Below are positions 1-10,292 of a stretch of 64,000 nt of DNA, in pieces. The notes under the pieces are model-generated. The model saw only the letters and a list, made by a program, of their open reading frames with translations. It ran no database searches and had not been told where the DNA came from. Source of the DNA: Ryuthela nishihirai (Eukaryota > Arthropoda > Arachnida > Araneae > Heptathelidae); NCBI GenBank assembly GCA_038380435.1, contig JAWZYU010000001.1:10458001-10522000 (forward strand), in the 5' to 3' direction. A program made the translations under genes and the position numbers. Position 1 is the stretch's first letter. Each line of letters opens with the position of its first letter.

Positions 1-23
1 GCGTGTTCTTTAACGTGCACAGG

Positions 24-235
24 GTATGGCTCTCCCACACACGGAGCCATGGCTTAACGTCCCATCCGACGGACGGCGGCCTTTCCAAGCCCATCGGTGT
101 CCCCTACTGACCGTGGGCAGGGCGGGGAATTTTGCGGAGATAAATCTCAACGCTGACCCAGACTGGGACTCGAACCTGGGAACTACAGATTACGAGCCTG
201 GCGCGCTACCGACTGAGCCACCCCCTCCCCTGAAC
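24..235 (-). repeat. tRNA-derived SINE, family 2
   Basis: Read on the minus strand, the unit starts near 232 with a tRNA-like head: box A-like TGGCTCAGTCGGTAGCGCG, then box B-like AGGTTCGAGTCCCAG. A body containing a GGGACGTTAAGCC core follows and ends near the left edge. The same body and tail recur at 21835-22040 (minus), 34448-34790, 35640-35880 and 60725-60860 (plus), which marks it as a dispersed repeat and not a tRNA gene. It would be transcribed by RNA polymerase III and mobilised by a LINE; that role is known for SINEs and inferred here. Confidence 0.75.
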
Positions 236-354
236 TCTGTGAAAACACAGATCTGTAACATCACTACTCGTACATTTCATTACATAGCACCATCTGGTAT
301 ACTTGTAAACTGCTGATTAACCTCCATTTTTTTATTTCGAATTGTTGCCTTGTT

Positions 355-380
355 CCCCCCCCCCCCCCACACACACACAA
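355..380. repeat. C14 run followed by an AC dinucleotide tract
   Basis: Fourteen C residues are followed by about six AC units. It is a simple sequence with no coding content and lies inside the first intron of the dynactin gene. Confidence 0.9.
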
Positions 381-571
381 TTTCAAGAGGGATGGATGGA
401 GCGTGCCCCAACGTTAACTGAATTTTCTAATATAGTCTGCTTACGACTACACTACCTGAACCGTCTTTTTCCATTGTAACAAAACCCAATAAAATGCCAC
501 TGAAATATTCTCATCGAAACAGCTATATATATTCATAACGATTCAGTAAACGGCATCGTTTGACAGCTTAC

Positions 572-712
572 CTCATGCGAAACGCATTCCCCACATCTAA
601 GTTTTGAGCAATGCCGGCAGAAATAAATTCTTGTGATGGGACGTTGTGATCCACAAGTACACATATACTTTACTTCCTTGCACATAAAAATTTCCGACAT
701 ATTTATAGACAT
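572..712 (-). CDS. DCTN4: Dynactin subunit 4 (p62), first coding exon
   Basis: Forty-seven codons run from an ATG at 712 to a glutamate codon at 572, followed at once by a splice donor (GAG|GTAAGC on the minus strand). The peptide contains VKYMCTCG, then YFCRHCSKLRCGECVSHE, which matches the cysteine-rich N-terminus of dynactin p62; in known orthologues an exon boundary plausibly follows the same VSHE. Paired cysteines (CTCG, FCRHC, RCGEC) form the start of its zinc-binding region. Dynactin p62 sits at the pointed end of the dynactin complex and helps cytoplasmic dynein attach cargo. A second in-frame ATG lies at 700. Later exons must lie left of the window, and the intron holds a SINE. This is the only host gene I can anchor, and its composition is ordinary compared with the transposons around it. 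Confidence 0.8.
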
Positions 713-1077
713 TTTACAATATATTTACAGAGAAAACCAGTATCAAAAAGCCAATATCAGTGGTACGAACAGTAACAAACTAGCACTACGATTACGGTTT
801 TGATATGGTATCATTGAAAAAAATTAACCCAAAACATAGACGACAAAGGTGATTCGTAATGTAATGCCTTCCGATTTCAAAACGTAACGCGACTGCAGCG
901 CTAATTACACTTTCGACCACTTGGCGCTGGCGACCGCATTTTGATTGTTACTTGCTTCGTAGCAATATTGGTCATTGAGGTAATATTACTAGAGAAAGGA
1001 CTGGCAACGGACGCCATGAACATGAACAGATATTAAGCCTAGTGGATAGCGAGGCGAACGTTGGGTGTATGAATTCA
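713..1077. other. Upstream region of the dynactin exon
   Basis: This stretch holds the 5' leader and probably the promoter of the minus-strand dynactin gene. It has somewhat higher CpG content around 880-960 than the surrounding DNA. I see no convincing TATA box and no other gene. Confidence 0.4.
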
Positions 1078-2999
1078 GGGAGGTATGAATGAGAGGAGAC
1101 GCCCTAACGCGCTTTCCCTGTCCAAGATCATGATGCTGAAGCAGCAGGGCGGTAGCCAGGTTGTTGCATTCAAATCAAACTGTTTGCCGCTGCAATCAAG
1201 CCTGCTTTTCACGTGCTGTACTCAGTTTTACTGTGCGTTATATACGGGAAGATTATTTTCTTACCACTAAGAGAAAGCCCATTTAAGCTATTTGGAATTT
1301 ATATTGCTTTTTTTAATGCAATGAATATTTCCATACAGAATTACTGTATAGCAGAACTATTTATGTATTTCGTTGAATACGACAATAACAAACAAATACC
1401 AGATTTTGAAAGTTTATTTATACTGCACTGATAATAGCAGAAAACATTTTATGGATAAAACACTAAACATTATATGCGATAGCAGCATTTAAACTGCAAA
1501 AAAATCACATTTGTAAGATTCAGAAAATAGCTGTTTTACGTTAAAAAAATTCTCATTTCCCAAAAATAAAAAAAATTGCTTAACAAAACTAAATAAAGCC
1601 AATAGTATAAGAAGGTAAAATAAAAGAACTAAAAAAATATATATTTATACAAAAAAAACACCCCACATTGTGGCTCGAACCCACCAGCTCTATGTTTGTA
1701 CCCTCAGCTTCACATCTCTCCCCCATCTCATGCTCATTCTCCTCCCTCAACCAGAGTTAACAATCAATACAAAATACACAACTATTACAATCACTCAAAA
1801 AAAAGAAATCTTTTAAGGATTGAAATACATCCTTCCTCAGCCACAAAGGATTTATTGAAAATAATATCTGAAAAAACTATATGAAAAAAAGCAACTAAAA
1901 ATTATACTAAGCAAAAAAAAATAAAATATTAAAATAATATAAAAAAAAGAAAAATATATATCCACAGGGTGAAGGAATATAATATCCATTTAAAAAAAAA
2001 AAGGCAACGTTCCAGACAATGGCTTGAACCCGACATCTCAGTGCCTGACTCCTCAGTCTCTCATACCTATCTTCATGTACGCCTAACCTACCCCTCAACC
2101 AAAGTAAAAATAAAATAGCTACAATCAATAAACTCGCTCTATTTGAAATCCATACAGAATTAAATAAATTCAGTATTCAACTTAAAAGGGACAATTAGAA
2201 CCCTATCAGAAGAATTAACGAAAAGGAGAAAAGCATTACACTCTTCTCTCCTCTTTTAACTAAAATTATTTAAACAATTTGAAAAATTTTCACCCTAACT
2301 AATGATCGCTGTCACTCACCTGTGACAATTTACACCATATACATTAAATTAATCTAAAAAGAAATTCAAAAATATAAGACTCAATCCAAGAAAAAAAGGG
2401 GGCATTTAAACTAAACCCTTAAACGCTATCCAAATTTAAAAAAAAGAAAGATTATATTTCTCACCTTATGAAAATACTTTATTGTATTTTACTTTTCCCT
2501 TCTTATACTGAACTTATTAAATCATGAAGAGAGAGGAATTTAAACACTGAAACATTTAAACAAAATAATATCTAATACTTCCACCTAAAATAAAATAAAA
2601 AACAAAAAAAGAAACTCCTTGATATTTTAATCACCTCTATTTAAAAGTATGTAAATTCATCATCCATTAAATAGAATACACACTAATATTCAATTGCAGC
2701 CAACAAAATTTTTTAACTGAGAAAACCAGCAGAAGGAATTCTCAAATAAGTGTAACGTAAAATCAATCAATCAATGTAAGAAGTACATAAACCGATTTCA
2801 TAGCGTAATTTCAACGCGAAGTTGCTTGTATCATTATATAATTATTTAAACTTTTATAAAAATGACAAACTTACCGATGAAAGGTAATTCCTGGTATCTT
2901 TTCTGAAGGGCGATTCGTGCAGCCGTAAGCTGAACAGGCTGCCATAATACAAATGTCGAAAAAAATTTAAATTTTTATAGCGCAACACTTCGTTACTGC
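1078..2999 (-). repeat. Left arm of a 4.2-kb inverted repeat
   Basis: The reverse complement of this segment matches 3131-5287 over its whole length at high identity; for example GGAGGTATGAATGAGAGGAG at 1078 reappears on the minus strand from 5287. Inside the arm are two tRNA-like modules with box B sequences (near 1675-1780 and 2020-2110), long poly-A/T tracts and no convincing open frame. The two arms are separated by about 131 bp. The layout fits a foldback-type or long-terminal-inverted-repeat element, or an inverted duplication. I see no clear target duplication at its ends. Confidence 0.85.
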
Positions 3000-3130
3000 T
3001 GTTGACTTATTAAAAACACCCATGGAGGTAGGAAGATAAGAGGAGGAGCCCTAAGCACTTGAAAATGATGCTTCGGCGACTGCGCGGCAGCCAGTTGTTC
3101 TATTCAAAATATTGATAGGTAGTATAGGTG
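3000..3130. repeat. Spacer of the inverted repeat, holding a diverged copy of its outer end
   Basis: The non-palindromic centre contains a sequence beginning CATGGAGGTAGGAAG near 3019 and continuing to about 3110. It resembles the outermost ~100 bases of both arms (GGAGGTATGAATGAG and onward to the CAGCC-TTGTT-ATTCAAA stretch) but is more diverged. The centre therefore looks like the relic of a third terminus. Confidence 0.6.
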
Positions 3131-5287
3131 AGTAACGAAGTGTTGCGCTAAAAAAATTTAATTTTTTTCGACATTTGTATTATGGCAGCCTGTTCAGCTT
3201 ACTGCTGCACGAATCGCCCTTCAAAAAAGATACCAGGAATTACCTATCATCGGTAAGTTTGTCATTTTTATAAAAGTTTAAATAATTATATAATGATACA
3301 AAGCAACTTCGTGTTGAAATTACGCCGCTCTGAAATCGGTTTTATTTCGAGTTACAAACCTCGATTCTTCACCAGATTTTTTTTTCTTTTCTTCGGATTG
3401 TACTCAGTGATGAATGTGAAGATGTACTTCTTATATTGATTGATTGATTTTACGTTACACTTATTTAAGAATTCCTTCGGCAGGCTTTCTCAGTTAAAAA
3501 ATTTTGTTGGCTGTAATTGAATATTAGTGTGTATTCTATTTAATGGATGATGAATTTACATACATTTAAATAGAGGTGATTAAAATATCAAGGAGTTTTT
3601 TTTTGTTTTTCATTTTATTTTAGGTGGAAGTATTTGATATTATTTTGTTTAAATGTTTCAGTGTTTAAATACCTCTCTCTTCATGATTTAATAAGTTCAG
3701 TGTAAGAAGGGAAAAGTAAATTACAATAAAGTATTTTCATAAGGTGAGAAATATAATCTCTCTTTTTTTTTAATTTGGATAGCATTTAAAGGTTTTGTTT
3801 AAATGCACCCTTTTTTTCTTGGATTGGAGTCTTATATTTTTGAATTTCTTTTTAGATTAATTTAATGTATCTGGTGTAAATTGTCATAAGTGAGTGACAG
3901 CGATCATTAGTTAGGGTGAAAATTTTTCAAATTGTTTAAATAATTTTAGTTAAAAGAGGAGAGGAGAATGTAATGCTTTTCTCCTTTTCGTTAATTCTTC
4001 TGATAAGGTTCTAATTTTCCCTTTTAAGGTGAATACTGAATTTATTTAATTCTGTATGGATTTCAAATAGAGCCAGTTTATTTGTTGTTATTTTTACTTT
4101 GGTTGAGGGGTAGGTCAGGTGTACATGAAGATAGGTATGAGAGACTGAGGAGTCAGGCACTGAGATGTCGGGTTCAAGCCACAGTCTGGAATGTTGCCTT
4201 TTTTTTAAAATGGATATTATATTCCTTCACCCTGTGGATATATTTTTTCTTTTTTTTTATATTTTTTTAATTTTTTATTATTTTTGCTTAGTATAATTTT
4301 TAGTTGCTTTTTTTCATATAGTTTTTTCAGATATTATTTTCAAATTTTCCTTTGTGGCTGAGGAAGGATGTATTTCAATCCTTAAAAGATTTTTTTTTTT
4401 GAGTGATTGTAATAGTTGTGTATTTTGTATTGATTGTTAACTCTGGTTGAGGGAGGAGAATGAGCATGAGATGGGGGAGAGATGTGAAGTTGAGGGTACA
4501 AACATAGAGCTGGTGGGTTCGAGCCACAATGTGGGGTGTTTTTTTTTGTATAAATATATATTTTTTTTAGTTCTTTTATTTTACCTTCTTATACTATTGG
4601 CTTTATTTAGTTTTGTTAAGCAATTTTTTTTATTTTTGGGAAATGAGAATTTTTTTAACGTAAAACAGCTATTTTCTGAATCTTACAAATGTGATTTTTT
4701 TGCAGTTTAAATGCTGCTATCGCATATAATGTTTAGTGTTTTATCCATAAAATGTTTTCTGCTATTATCAGTGCAGTATAAATAAACTTTCAAAATCTGG
4801 TAATTGTTTGTTATTGTCGTATTCAACGAAATACATAAATAGTTTGTGTGTATTAATTAAATCTATTTTTCTTTAATTACTACACTGGAATAACTTCATT
4901 GAAATAAAAAATTAAAAACAGCAAAGTTCTGCCTCATTTAAATTATTTGTTAAGCATTTTTAAATAGCCTTCATCGATATTCGCAGCCAATTCGCAAGGC
5001 ATCATGGGTATCTGGAATACAGTAATTCTGTGTGGAAATATTCATTGCATTAAAAAAAGCAATATAAATTCCAAATAGCTTAAATGGGCTTTCTCTTAGT
5101 GGTAAAAAAAAATCTTCCCGTATATAACGCCCAGTAAAACTGAGTATAGCACGTGAAAAGTAGGCTTGATTGCAGCGGCAGACAGTTTGTTTTGAATGCA
5201 ACAATATGGCTAACGCCCTGCTGCGTCAGCATCATTTTCCTTGGACAGGGAAAGCGCGTTAGGGCATCTCCTCTCATTCATACCTCC
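3131..5287 (+). repeat. Right arm of the 4.2-kb inverted repeat
   Basis: This is the partner of 1078-2999. It carries the same two tRNA-like modules in plus orientation (near 4096-4190 and 4440-4535; the second has the box B-like GTGGGTTCGAGCCAC). It is longer than the left arm mainly because of a 167-bp block at 4846-5012 that the left arm lacks and that recurs exactly at 6507-6673. Short frames in the arms arise from the low-complexity sequence and are not real genes. Confidence 0.85.
4846..5012 (+). repeat. 167-bp direct repeat, copy 1
   Basis: Identical by eye over 167 bases to 6507-6673. It starts GTGTGTATTAATTAAATC and ends AAGGCATCATGGGTATC. It interrupts the right arm of the large inverted repeat and is missing from the left arm, so it arrived after the palindrome formed or was lost from one side. 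Confidence 0.9.
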
Positions 5288-5759
5288 GTGGTCAACAATG
5301 AAATGCGTATTTCATACCATACGTATGCAAAAATAAATGCTCTAAATGAAGTAATTAGGTTAGTACTTTAGGAAAATTACTAGATGTGTTCTTTGCGATA
5401 AATTAAAAATTGAAATTGTTAAACTAAGGGATTTAAAAATAAAGGTTTGTCAACTTTCCAATATATCTTTCTGTCTAAGTCGAATGTAGTTCACGAATTT
5501 TTTAATATATGAAACTACTAATATTTGTACATGTAAAGTAGGTGATTTAAAGCCTGAATTAACATGAAATTAAAAGAATGTTTTTGTACATTTTATTAAA
5601 ATAAGAAATATTAAGGATATGGTATTAAATTTATGAGACGTCTGCTTTGCAATTTTTATTTTGCCAAAGTGTATTATTATTTAGGTAACATATTGTATAT
5701 TGTGCAAGCTTATAATATTTGGGTTTTTTAATTACATGAAATTAAATTCTGTCATTTAT
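5288..5759. other. AT-rich intergenic sequence, nothing recognised
   Basis: No coding frame of note, no RNA gene and no repeat that I can match elsewhere in the window. Confidence 0.5.
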
Positions 5760-5950
5760 TGGGAGGCTGAGTGGTTAGTGTGCTTGGCTAGTGATCTAAG
5801 GGATCTGGGTTCGAGCCCCGGGTAAGGCATGGATGTAATGTATCGTTTTTCTGCTCAGGTCCTGCCATCCTCACAGACCTTCTACTATGGCATATAAACT
5901 GACAGGCTCCTGTCAGACCTCTGTGGCAAGCAGCTGCTTGAGGGGTATTT
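5760..5950 (+). repeat. tRNA-derived SINE, family 1
   Basis: The tRNA-like head has box A-like GGCTGAGTGGTTAG and box B-like GGGTTCGAGCCCCGG. It is followed by GGCATGGATG and a body containing CCATCCTCACAGACCTTCTA. Matching copies are at 22043-22216 (minus) and 36040-36215 (plus, more diverged). The shared body beyond the tRNA part rules out a functional tRNA gene. Confidence 0.75.
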
Positions 5951-6060
5951 ATTTTTTTTATTAAATTGGGAGGAGGTTTGATTTCCTGCCTCAGCTGAAT
6001 TTAAAAAAATTTACATTCTCTGATTATTTCTTTCAATTTTTAATAAAAATTAATATTTTT

Positions 6061-6190
6061 TCATCATCATCATCCTCAAGCAGCCATGGGCTACGGAGGT
6101 CCAACCAGACCACACAGTTTAATTCTCCAAGCATACCTGTCCTGAGCTACATCTGCTGCATCCGGCCACTGCACACCAATTCTAACAAGG
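6061..6190 (-). mobile_element. 5'-truncated RTE-type LINE fragment
   Basis: On the plus strand this begins with a (TCA)n tract and continues with the same sequence as the 3' end of the full-length RTE element at 10254-10400, including GCAGCCATGGGCTACGGAGG. On the minus strand it is therefore the last ~130 bases of the reverse-transcriptase frame plus the short microsatellite tail typical of RTE elements. It shows that this LINE family has retrotransposed more than once here. Confidence 0.85.
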
Positions 6191-6506
6191 TAGAAGAAAA
6201 TAAATGTGACTTTGCAGGTTTTTTTTAAATGAGGCGCGGATTTGCACTATTAAGGTCTGTAAATTTTGAGTGCTTTCGCTTAAGCTGAATGATTTGATCA
6301 TGTATTAGATTTTAAAATATTTTTACCATTGTTCCTGTTTTAAACGGGCTCAAATTAATGACTGCTAAGTTTACAATCAATTTAGTTCAGCTTTAATCAT
6401 ATATTAAGAACATATCGAATGTTTTTTTTAATTTTCATACGAAACCTCGATTTGAAAGAGAAGCAGTTTCCAACGTCTTCGTTTTTCATCCGATATAAAT
6501 CAGTAA

Positions 6507-6673
6507 GTGTGTATTAATTAAATCTATTTTTCTTTAATTACTACACTGGAATAACTTCATTGAAATAAAAAATTAAAAACAGCAAAGTTCTGCCTCATTT
6601 AAATTATTTGTTAAGCATTTTTAAATAGCCTTCATCGATATTCGCAGCCAATTCGCAAGGCATCATGGGTATC
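6507..6673 (+). repeat. 167-bp direct repeat, copy 2
   Basis: Exact copy of 4846-5012 in the same orientation, about 1.66 kb downstream. I see no terminal inverted repeats or obvious target duplications, so it may be a short non-autonomous element or the product of a local duplication or gene conversion. Confidence 0.9.
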
Positions 6674-6708
6674 ATTCCTCACTAAGCAGTCGGCAGACAC
6701 AGCCTTCT

Positions 6709-6833
6709 GTGATCATGGTGGTCAATGATACCGGAATCGGAGTACTATCTCTAGTATTACTACCTGAATGGTATAGGTTATTACGCTGTTTACCGCTTGC
6801 TTCAAAATTGGATTCTGATACGGATTTGTTCGT
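6709..6833 (+). other. Possible isolated first exon, weak
   Basis: An open frame with a methionine at 6715 runs about 39 codons and meets a consensus splice donor, TTC|GTAAGT, near 6833. The peptide is leucine-rich and I recognise no domain. Without a matching acceptor or homologue this may be chance. Confidence 0.2.
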
Positions 6834-7636
6834 AAGTAATTATTTACTATTCTGTCGTACTTTCTACGATGATGCAGTATTGTGTGATGTTTTGCAGAAG
6901 CAAAACTCAGTTTCTATCGAATTTATTCCAAATTGGATCTGCAAGACAGGTGGCAACATCAATATGTCAGCAACGTAATGATAACATGAGTAATTGGAAA
7001 ACATTTCTGAGAACACTTTTGAATAAATAATATTTTGGAATCGCAGAAACTTTTACAATATATGGAACTGAGCTGCACTGCCGTAACAAAATATTAGAGA
7101 ATTTCTGTGTTATGTGAATGGGAATCTTACTATAAATTCAAGATTATAATTTTAGCTATTTAAATCTCGATTTTCAGAAGCATTCATCTAGCATTTGAGG
7201 ATTCATTATTCCCGTTTGTATCTCTGAGAAAGATTCTACTTTATTGTACTTGATTAGCCATCTGTCTGATTCTTTCTTTCTCTCGACTTGTCCTCGGATT
7301 TACCATATGACTTCGACTAGATCACTATATACTTACCATTAGCGTAGGTTAGCCTACCGCGGAACGGTGCTGCCCTCATGGTACGCACTTGATAACCCGG
7401 ACACACCGGCAAGAGAGCACACAAACGCATAATAAACCATAGACATTATTCCCATTGAATAGACAATTATACATCTTATATAAAGAATTTATATAACATA
7501 TTTTCTAAAATTATGCATTTAACTTTAGGAACATTGAAAATATCCACAAGAGTACAAGTAACTCGCATGTGGGTTTATTCAATTTGGTAAAACATTTCGA
7601 AAAAGGCAACAAATTTAATAGAAAATCTATAGATGT
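6834..7636. other. Intergenic sequence, then 3' remnant of the CR1/Jockey LINE
   Basis: 6834-7440 holds nothing I recognise. About 7440-7636 appears to be the 3' end of the minus-strand LINE whose body resumes at 8411, because the solo LTR between them is bounded by an exact target duplication. The sequence is too degraded to read as protein. Confidence 0.4.
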
Positions 7637-8406
7637 TGTAACGCTCCAAAAATTATTAACTTCAAAGTTGGACTTTTTGTCTGATCCAAATATATTCAAA
7701 TTCTGGATAGCTTTATTGGGCGCCAGGCAATAATAACTTGTTAAATAAAGTTGAAATAGGTTTTGTTAATTATTTATCAAGTGTTACTTTTCCAGTAAGA
7801 ATTCAAAAAGGATTGTCAAGTTTAAAGTTTAAATCTAATGAAAAAAATCAATTTACGTTGCTCAAGAGAAATATAGCAAAAATTCAAAAGTTTCAAAAAA
7901 AGTTTATTTCGAAAAAATTCAAACTCACCCAATTCAATACAACAGTTGGAGTACTAACAACTCCTTCTATCTACACCACATACTTCTAACTCCTACATCG
8001 CTACTCCACTTCTCACAACAACTCTGTGACCTAATGTCACCATTCTATTAACTCTGCTTCTAACTCTTCTCTCATTCTTTAACTCATTCTGTGACCTAAT
8101 GTCACTTAGTTATAACATATGTACAAGTCCGGTACAAGTCCGGCACGTGTCCATTGCACACCGGGAAAGACATTTGCATAATATGACGATCGCGTTAGCT
8201 ATGAAGCAAGAGGAGTCATGTCCTACACGTGCACTTCACCAGTTGAAAATCAAAAGGTCGGAGTTGCGCATGCACAATTCCTACAGCTCGGAAACGAGAA
8301 TTGCGATCAGTCCAAAAAGATGAAATAATCCCCAAAATGATAAATATAACGTAAATAAAGTAAAATTGGTTAAGGAAAAGTAAGAGTGAATGGGTGGACC
8401 ATCACA
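7637..8406 (-). mobile_element. Solo LTR of a gypsy-like element
   Basis: On the minus strand it begins TGTGATGGTCCACCC and ends GGAGCGTTACA, so it has the TG...CA ends of an LTR, and it is 770 bp long. The 4 bases on each side are identical (ATGT at 7633-7636 and 8407-8410). The sequence is clearly related to the 691-bp LTRs at 26496 and 30957, sharing the region around TATCATTTTGGGGATT and the GCCTGGCGCCC block near the 3' end. Such a lone LTR arises by recombination between the two LTRs of a full element. It interrupts the C-terminal end of an older LINE. Confidence 0.9.
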
Positions 8407-9703
8407 ATGTGATATAATTTTCCATTCTATTTTCAAACTAATGAAAGACAGAAATTCAAATACACAAAATGTAAACCTACCAAAATAATGAATATTAGCA
8501 TTTTTTAACAAGTTTTTCAGTATCATTATATTCAAATTCCAGATTTTCAACTTCTTTTTAAAAGAGTGACAGTTAGTTTCAACTTTAAAATTTCCAGGTA
8601 AATTATTAAATATTTTGGTGCTAAATATACATAACGTTTTTGTACAATGGTTTTTTTAGGAAGCGATAAAGCAAGATTTACATGTTTAGCTATTCTTGTA
8701 TTTTAATTTATATATGTCTAATATCACTTTCAATCCACTGCTCCACCCAAAGAAAGTAATCCATATGTTAAATGAGATTTTCACCCATGCATTATAAATT
8801 AATTTTAAAAGTGTAATATTTACAAAATTTCTGATATGAAATAATTGTGGTATTACTGTATTTTTTTTATTAAAGAATCAATGTGTTTATTCCAAGTTAG
8901 TTTATATATAAACTCCTAAGTATTTATAGCACTCAACACTTTCTAGTGGCTTGCATGAACAACCGTTACCAATGCATTAAAGTGTATGTAAAATAATTTC
9001 ACTTTTAAATTATCTTTTTGATTTCTTCCTCAATTGAAAATATACATATTTCGTTTTCTTTGCATTTAGAAGCAACTTATTTTTCATAAACCGATTTCTG
9101 ATATTCCATAATTCTTGATCTATTTTTTTAATCAGAATATTTTAAGTACTTGCTGTGTATATCAGAGCAGTATCATCAGTGAATGCTATTATTTCTCCTT
9201 TTAGTTCCTGGTTACAAAGATCATTTATAAAAATATTAAAAATTATCAGATCTAATACAGACTCTTGTGGAACACCATATTTAATTTTCTTCTCATTACT
9301 GTAATAATTCCCTATTTTAACCTTTTCAGTTCTATTTTTTAAATAATTCTAAAACCATAGTAAAATTGTCCATCGAACTCCTACTTTCTCAGGTTTATAT
9401 AATAAATAATATGTCATGTGAAATTGAGTCAAATGTTTTCTTTATATCCAAAAATATTACTGCTGTTGAAAAATTTTTATTTATTGTACTGTAGATTGAA
9501 GATGTTAATTTTAATATAGCATCCTCTGTTCCAGTATCTTTCCTAAACCCAAAATGATTTTTCAAAAAAAAAATATTTAATAATTTTTAAATATTAAATA
9601 TGAAAATTTTAATTAATGAATAAATAATGAAAGAAATTCGTCTTATTTAGTATTCGAATTTCCAATTTGAAGACGATTCAATTCTTAGAGGAAAAATTGT
9701 CTT

Positions 9704-9775
9704 GAGCCAGGTGGGATACAAACCCACAACCTCCTGATAGCATGTCAGGTGCTCTATACCACTGAGCTACTGGCC
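9704..9775 (-). tRNA. tRNA-like sequence (left arm), probably pseudogene or SINE head
   Basis: The 72-nt minus-strand sequence folds by eye into a cloverleaf: acceptor GGCCAG with CTGGCT, D-arm GCTC...GAGC, anticodon stem CCTGA/TCAGG with loop CATGCTA (triplet TGC), and T-arm GTGGG/CCCAC with a 7-nt loop. The T-loop reads TTTGTAT instead of TTCGAAT-like, which weakens box B. Its place in a palindromic repeat argues against a functional gene. Confidence 0.45.
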
Positions 9776-9946
9776 ACCAATCAAAATCTCCTCTAATTAA
9801 CGCTATGAACATTCCATTCATGTCACATATAAGCGATTTTCAGGCAATCTAGCCACACATGGCTTTCTATTTGCCTTGTAGATGGCGCTTATATGTGACA
9901 TAAATGGAACGTGCATAACGTTAATTAGAGGAGATCTTGATCAAGT

Positions 9947-10018
9947 GGCCGGTAGCTCAGTGGTCCAGAGCACCTGACATGTTGTCAGGAGGTTGTGGGT
10001 TCGTATAACACCCAACAC
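9947..10018 (+). tRNA. tRNA-like sequence (right arm), probably pseudogene or SINE head
   Basis: Mirror partner of 9704-9775. It begins GGCCGGTAGCTCAGTGG, has the anticodon stem CCTGA/TCAGG with loop CATGTTG (triplet TGT) and keeps GGGTTCG at box B. The 3' side of the T-arm is damaged (TATAACACCC), so the stem does not close properly. The two arms carry different triplets in the anticodon position. Confidence 0.45.
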
Positions 10019-10292
10019 AAGACAGTTTTTCCTCTAAGAGTTGAATCGACTTCAAAGTGATAATTTGAATAAAAATGAAAATTTTAAATATTGAAAATTT
10101 TAAATAAAAATTTTATTCTTTTTATAAAAAAATTATTAGATAATTTAAAAAATCTAATCTTAATTAGCTTTTCAAATGTTTTTGAAAACACCACAATAAA
10201 GTTATTGGTCTGTAATTATTAATATCTAAATGTTTGCCATCTTTGTAAACAGGTCATCATCATCATCATCATCATCCTCAAGCAGCCATGGG

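Larger units (their letters stand above)
9653..10072. repeat. Palindromic element built of two tRNA-like units
   Basis: Two arms of roughly 190 bp are inverted around a centre near 9835-9890. Each arm carries a 72-nt tRNA-like sequence. The outer ends (around AAGACGATTCAATTCTTAGA) also match in inverted orientation. Arm identity is high but not perfect. It lies within the remnants of the CR1/Jockey LINE, so it was inserted or formed there. Confidence 0.85.
8411..10248 (-). pseudogene. CR1/Jockey-type LINE reverse transcriptase, C-terminal half (degraded)
   Basis: Translating the minus strand piecewise gives a chain of reverse-transcriptase motifs. Near 10140-10240 is the NNYRPIT block, near 9430-9560 the KNHFGFRKDTGTEDA and FLDIKKTFDSI blocks, and near 9150-9290 GVPQESVL followed by FTDDTALIY, the catalytic YxDD box with Y changed to T. 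At 8480-8700 comes the C-terminal signature YLAPKIFNNLPGNF...SFKKKLK. Stops and frameshifts are frequent. The frame continues upstream at 13930-15895 on the other side of the inserted RTE element. The enzyme would copy LINE RNA into DNA at nicked chromosomal target sites; this copy is dead. It is also interrupted by the tRNA-like palindrome at 9653-10072 and by the solo LTR. Confidence 0.8.

Noticed and set aside
1907..5371. Several 60-75-residue frames in the inverted repeat arms, some alike on opposite strands
   Set aside because: They are mirror copies created by the palindrome and are full of poly-F/Y from T-rich tracts.
5765..5830. Functional tRNA gene
   Set aside because: Has polymerase III boxes but shares its downstream body with copies at 22043 and 36040, which makes it a SINE head.
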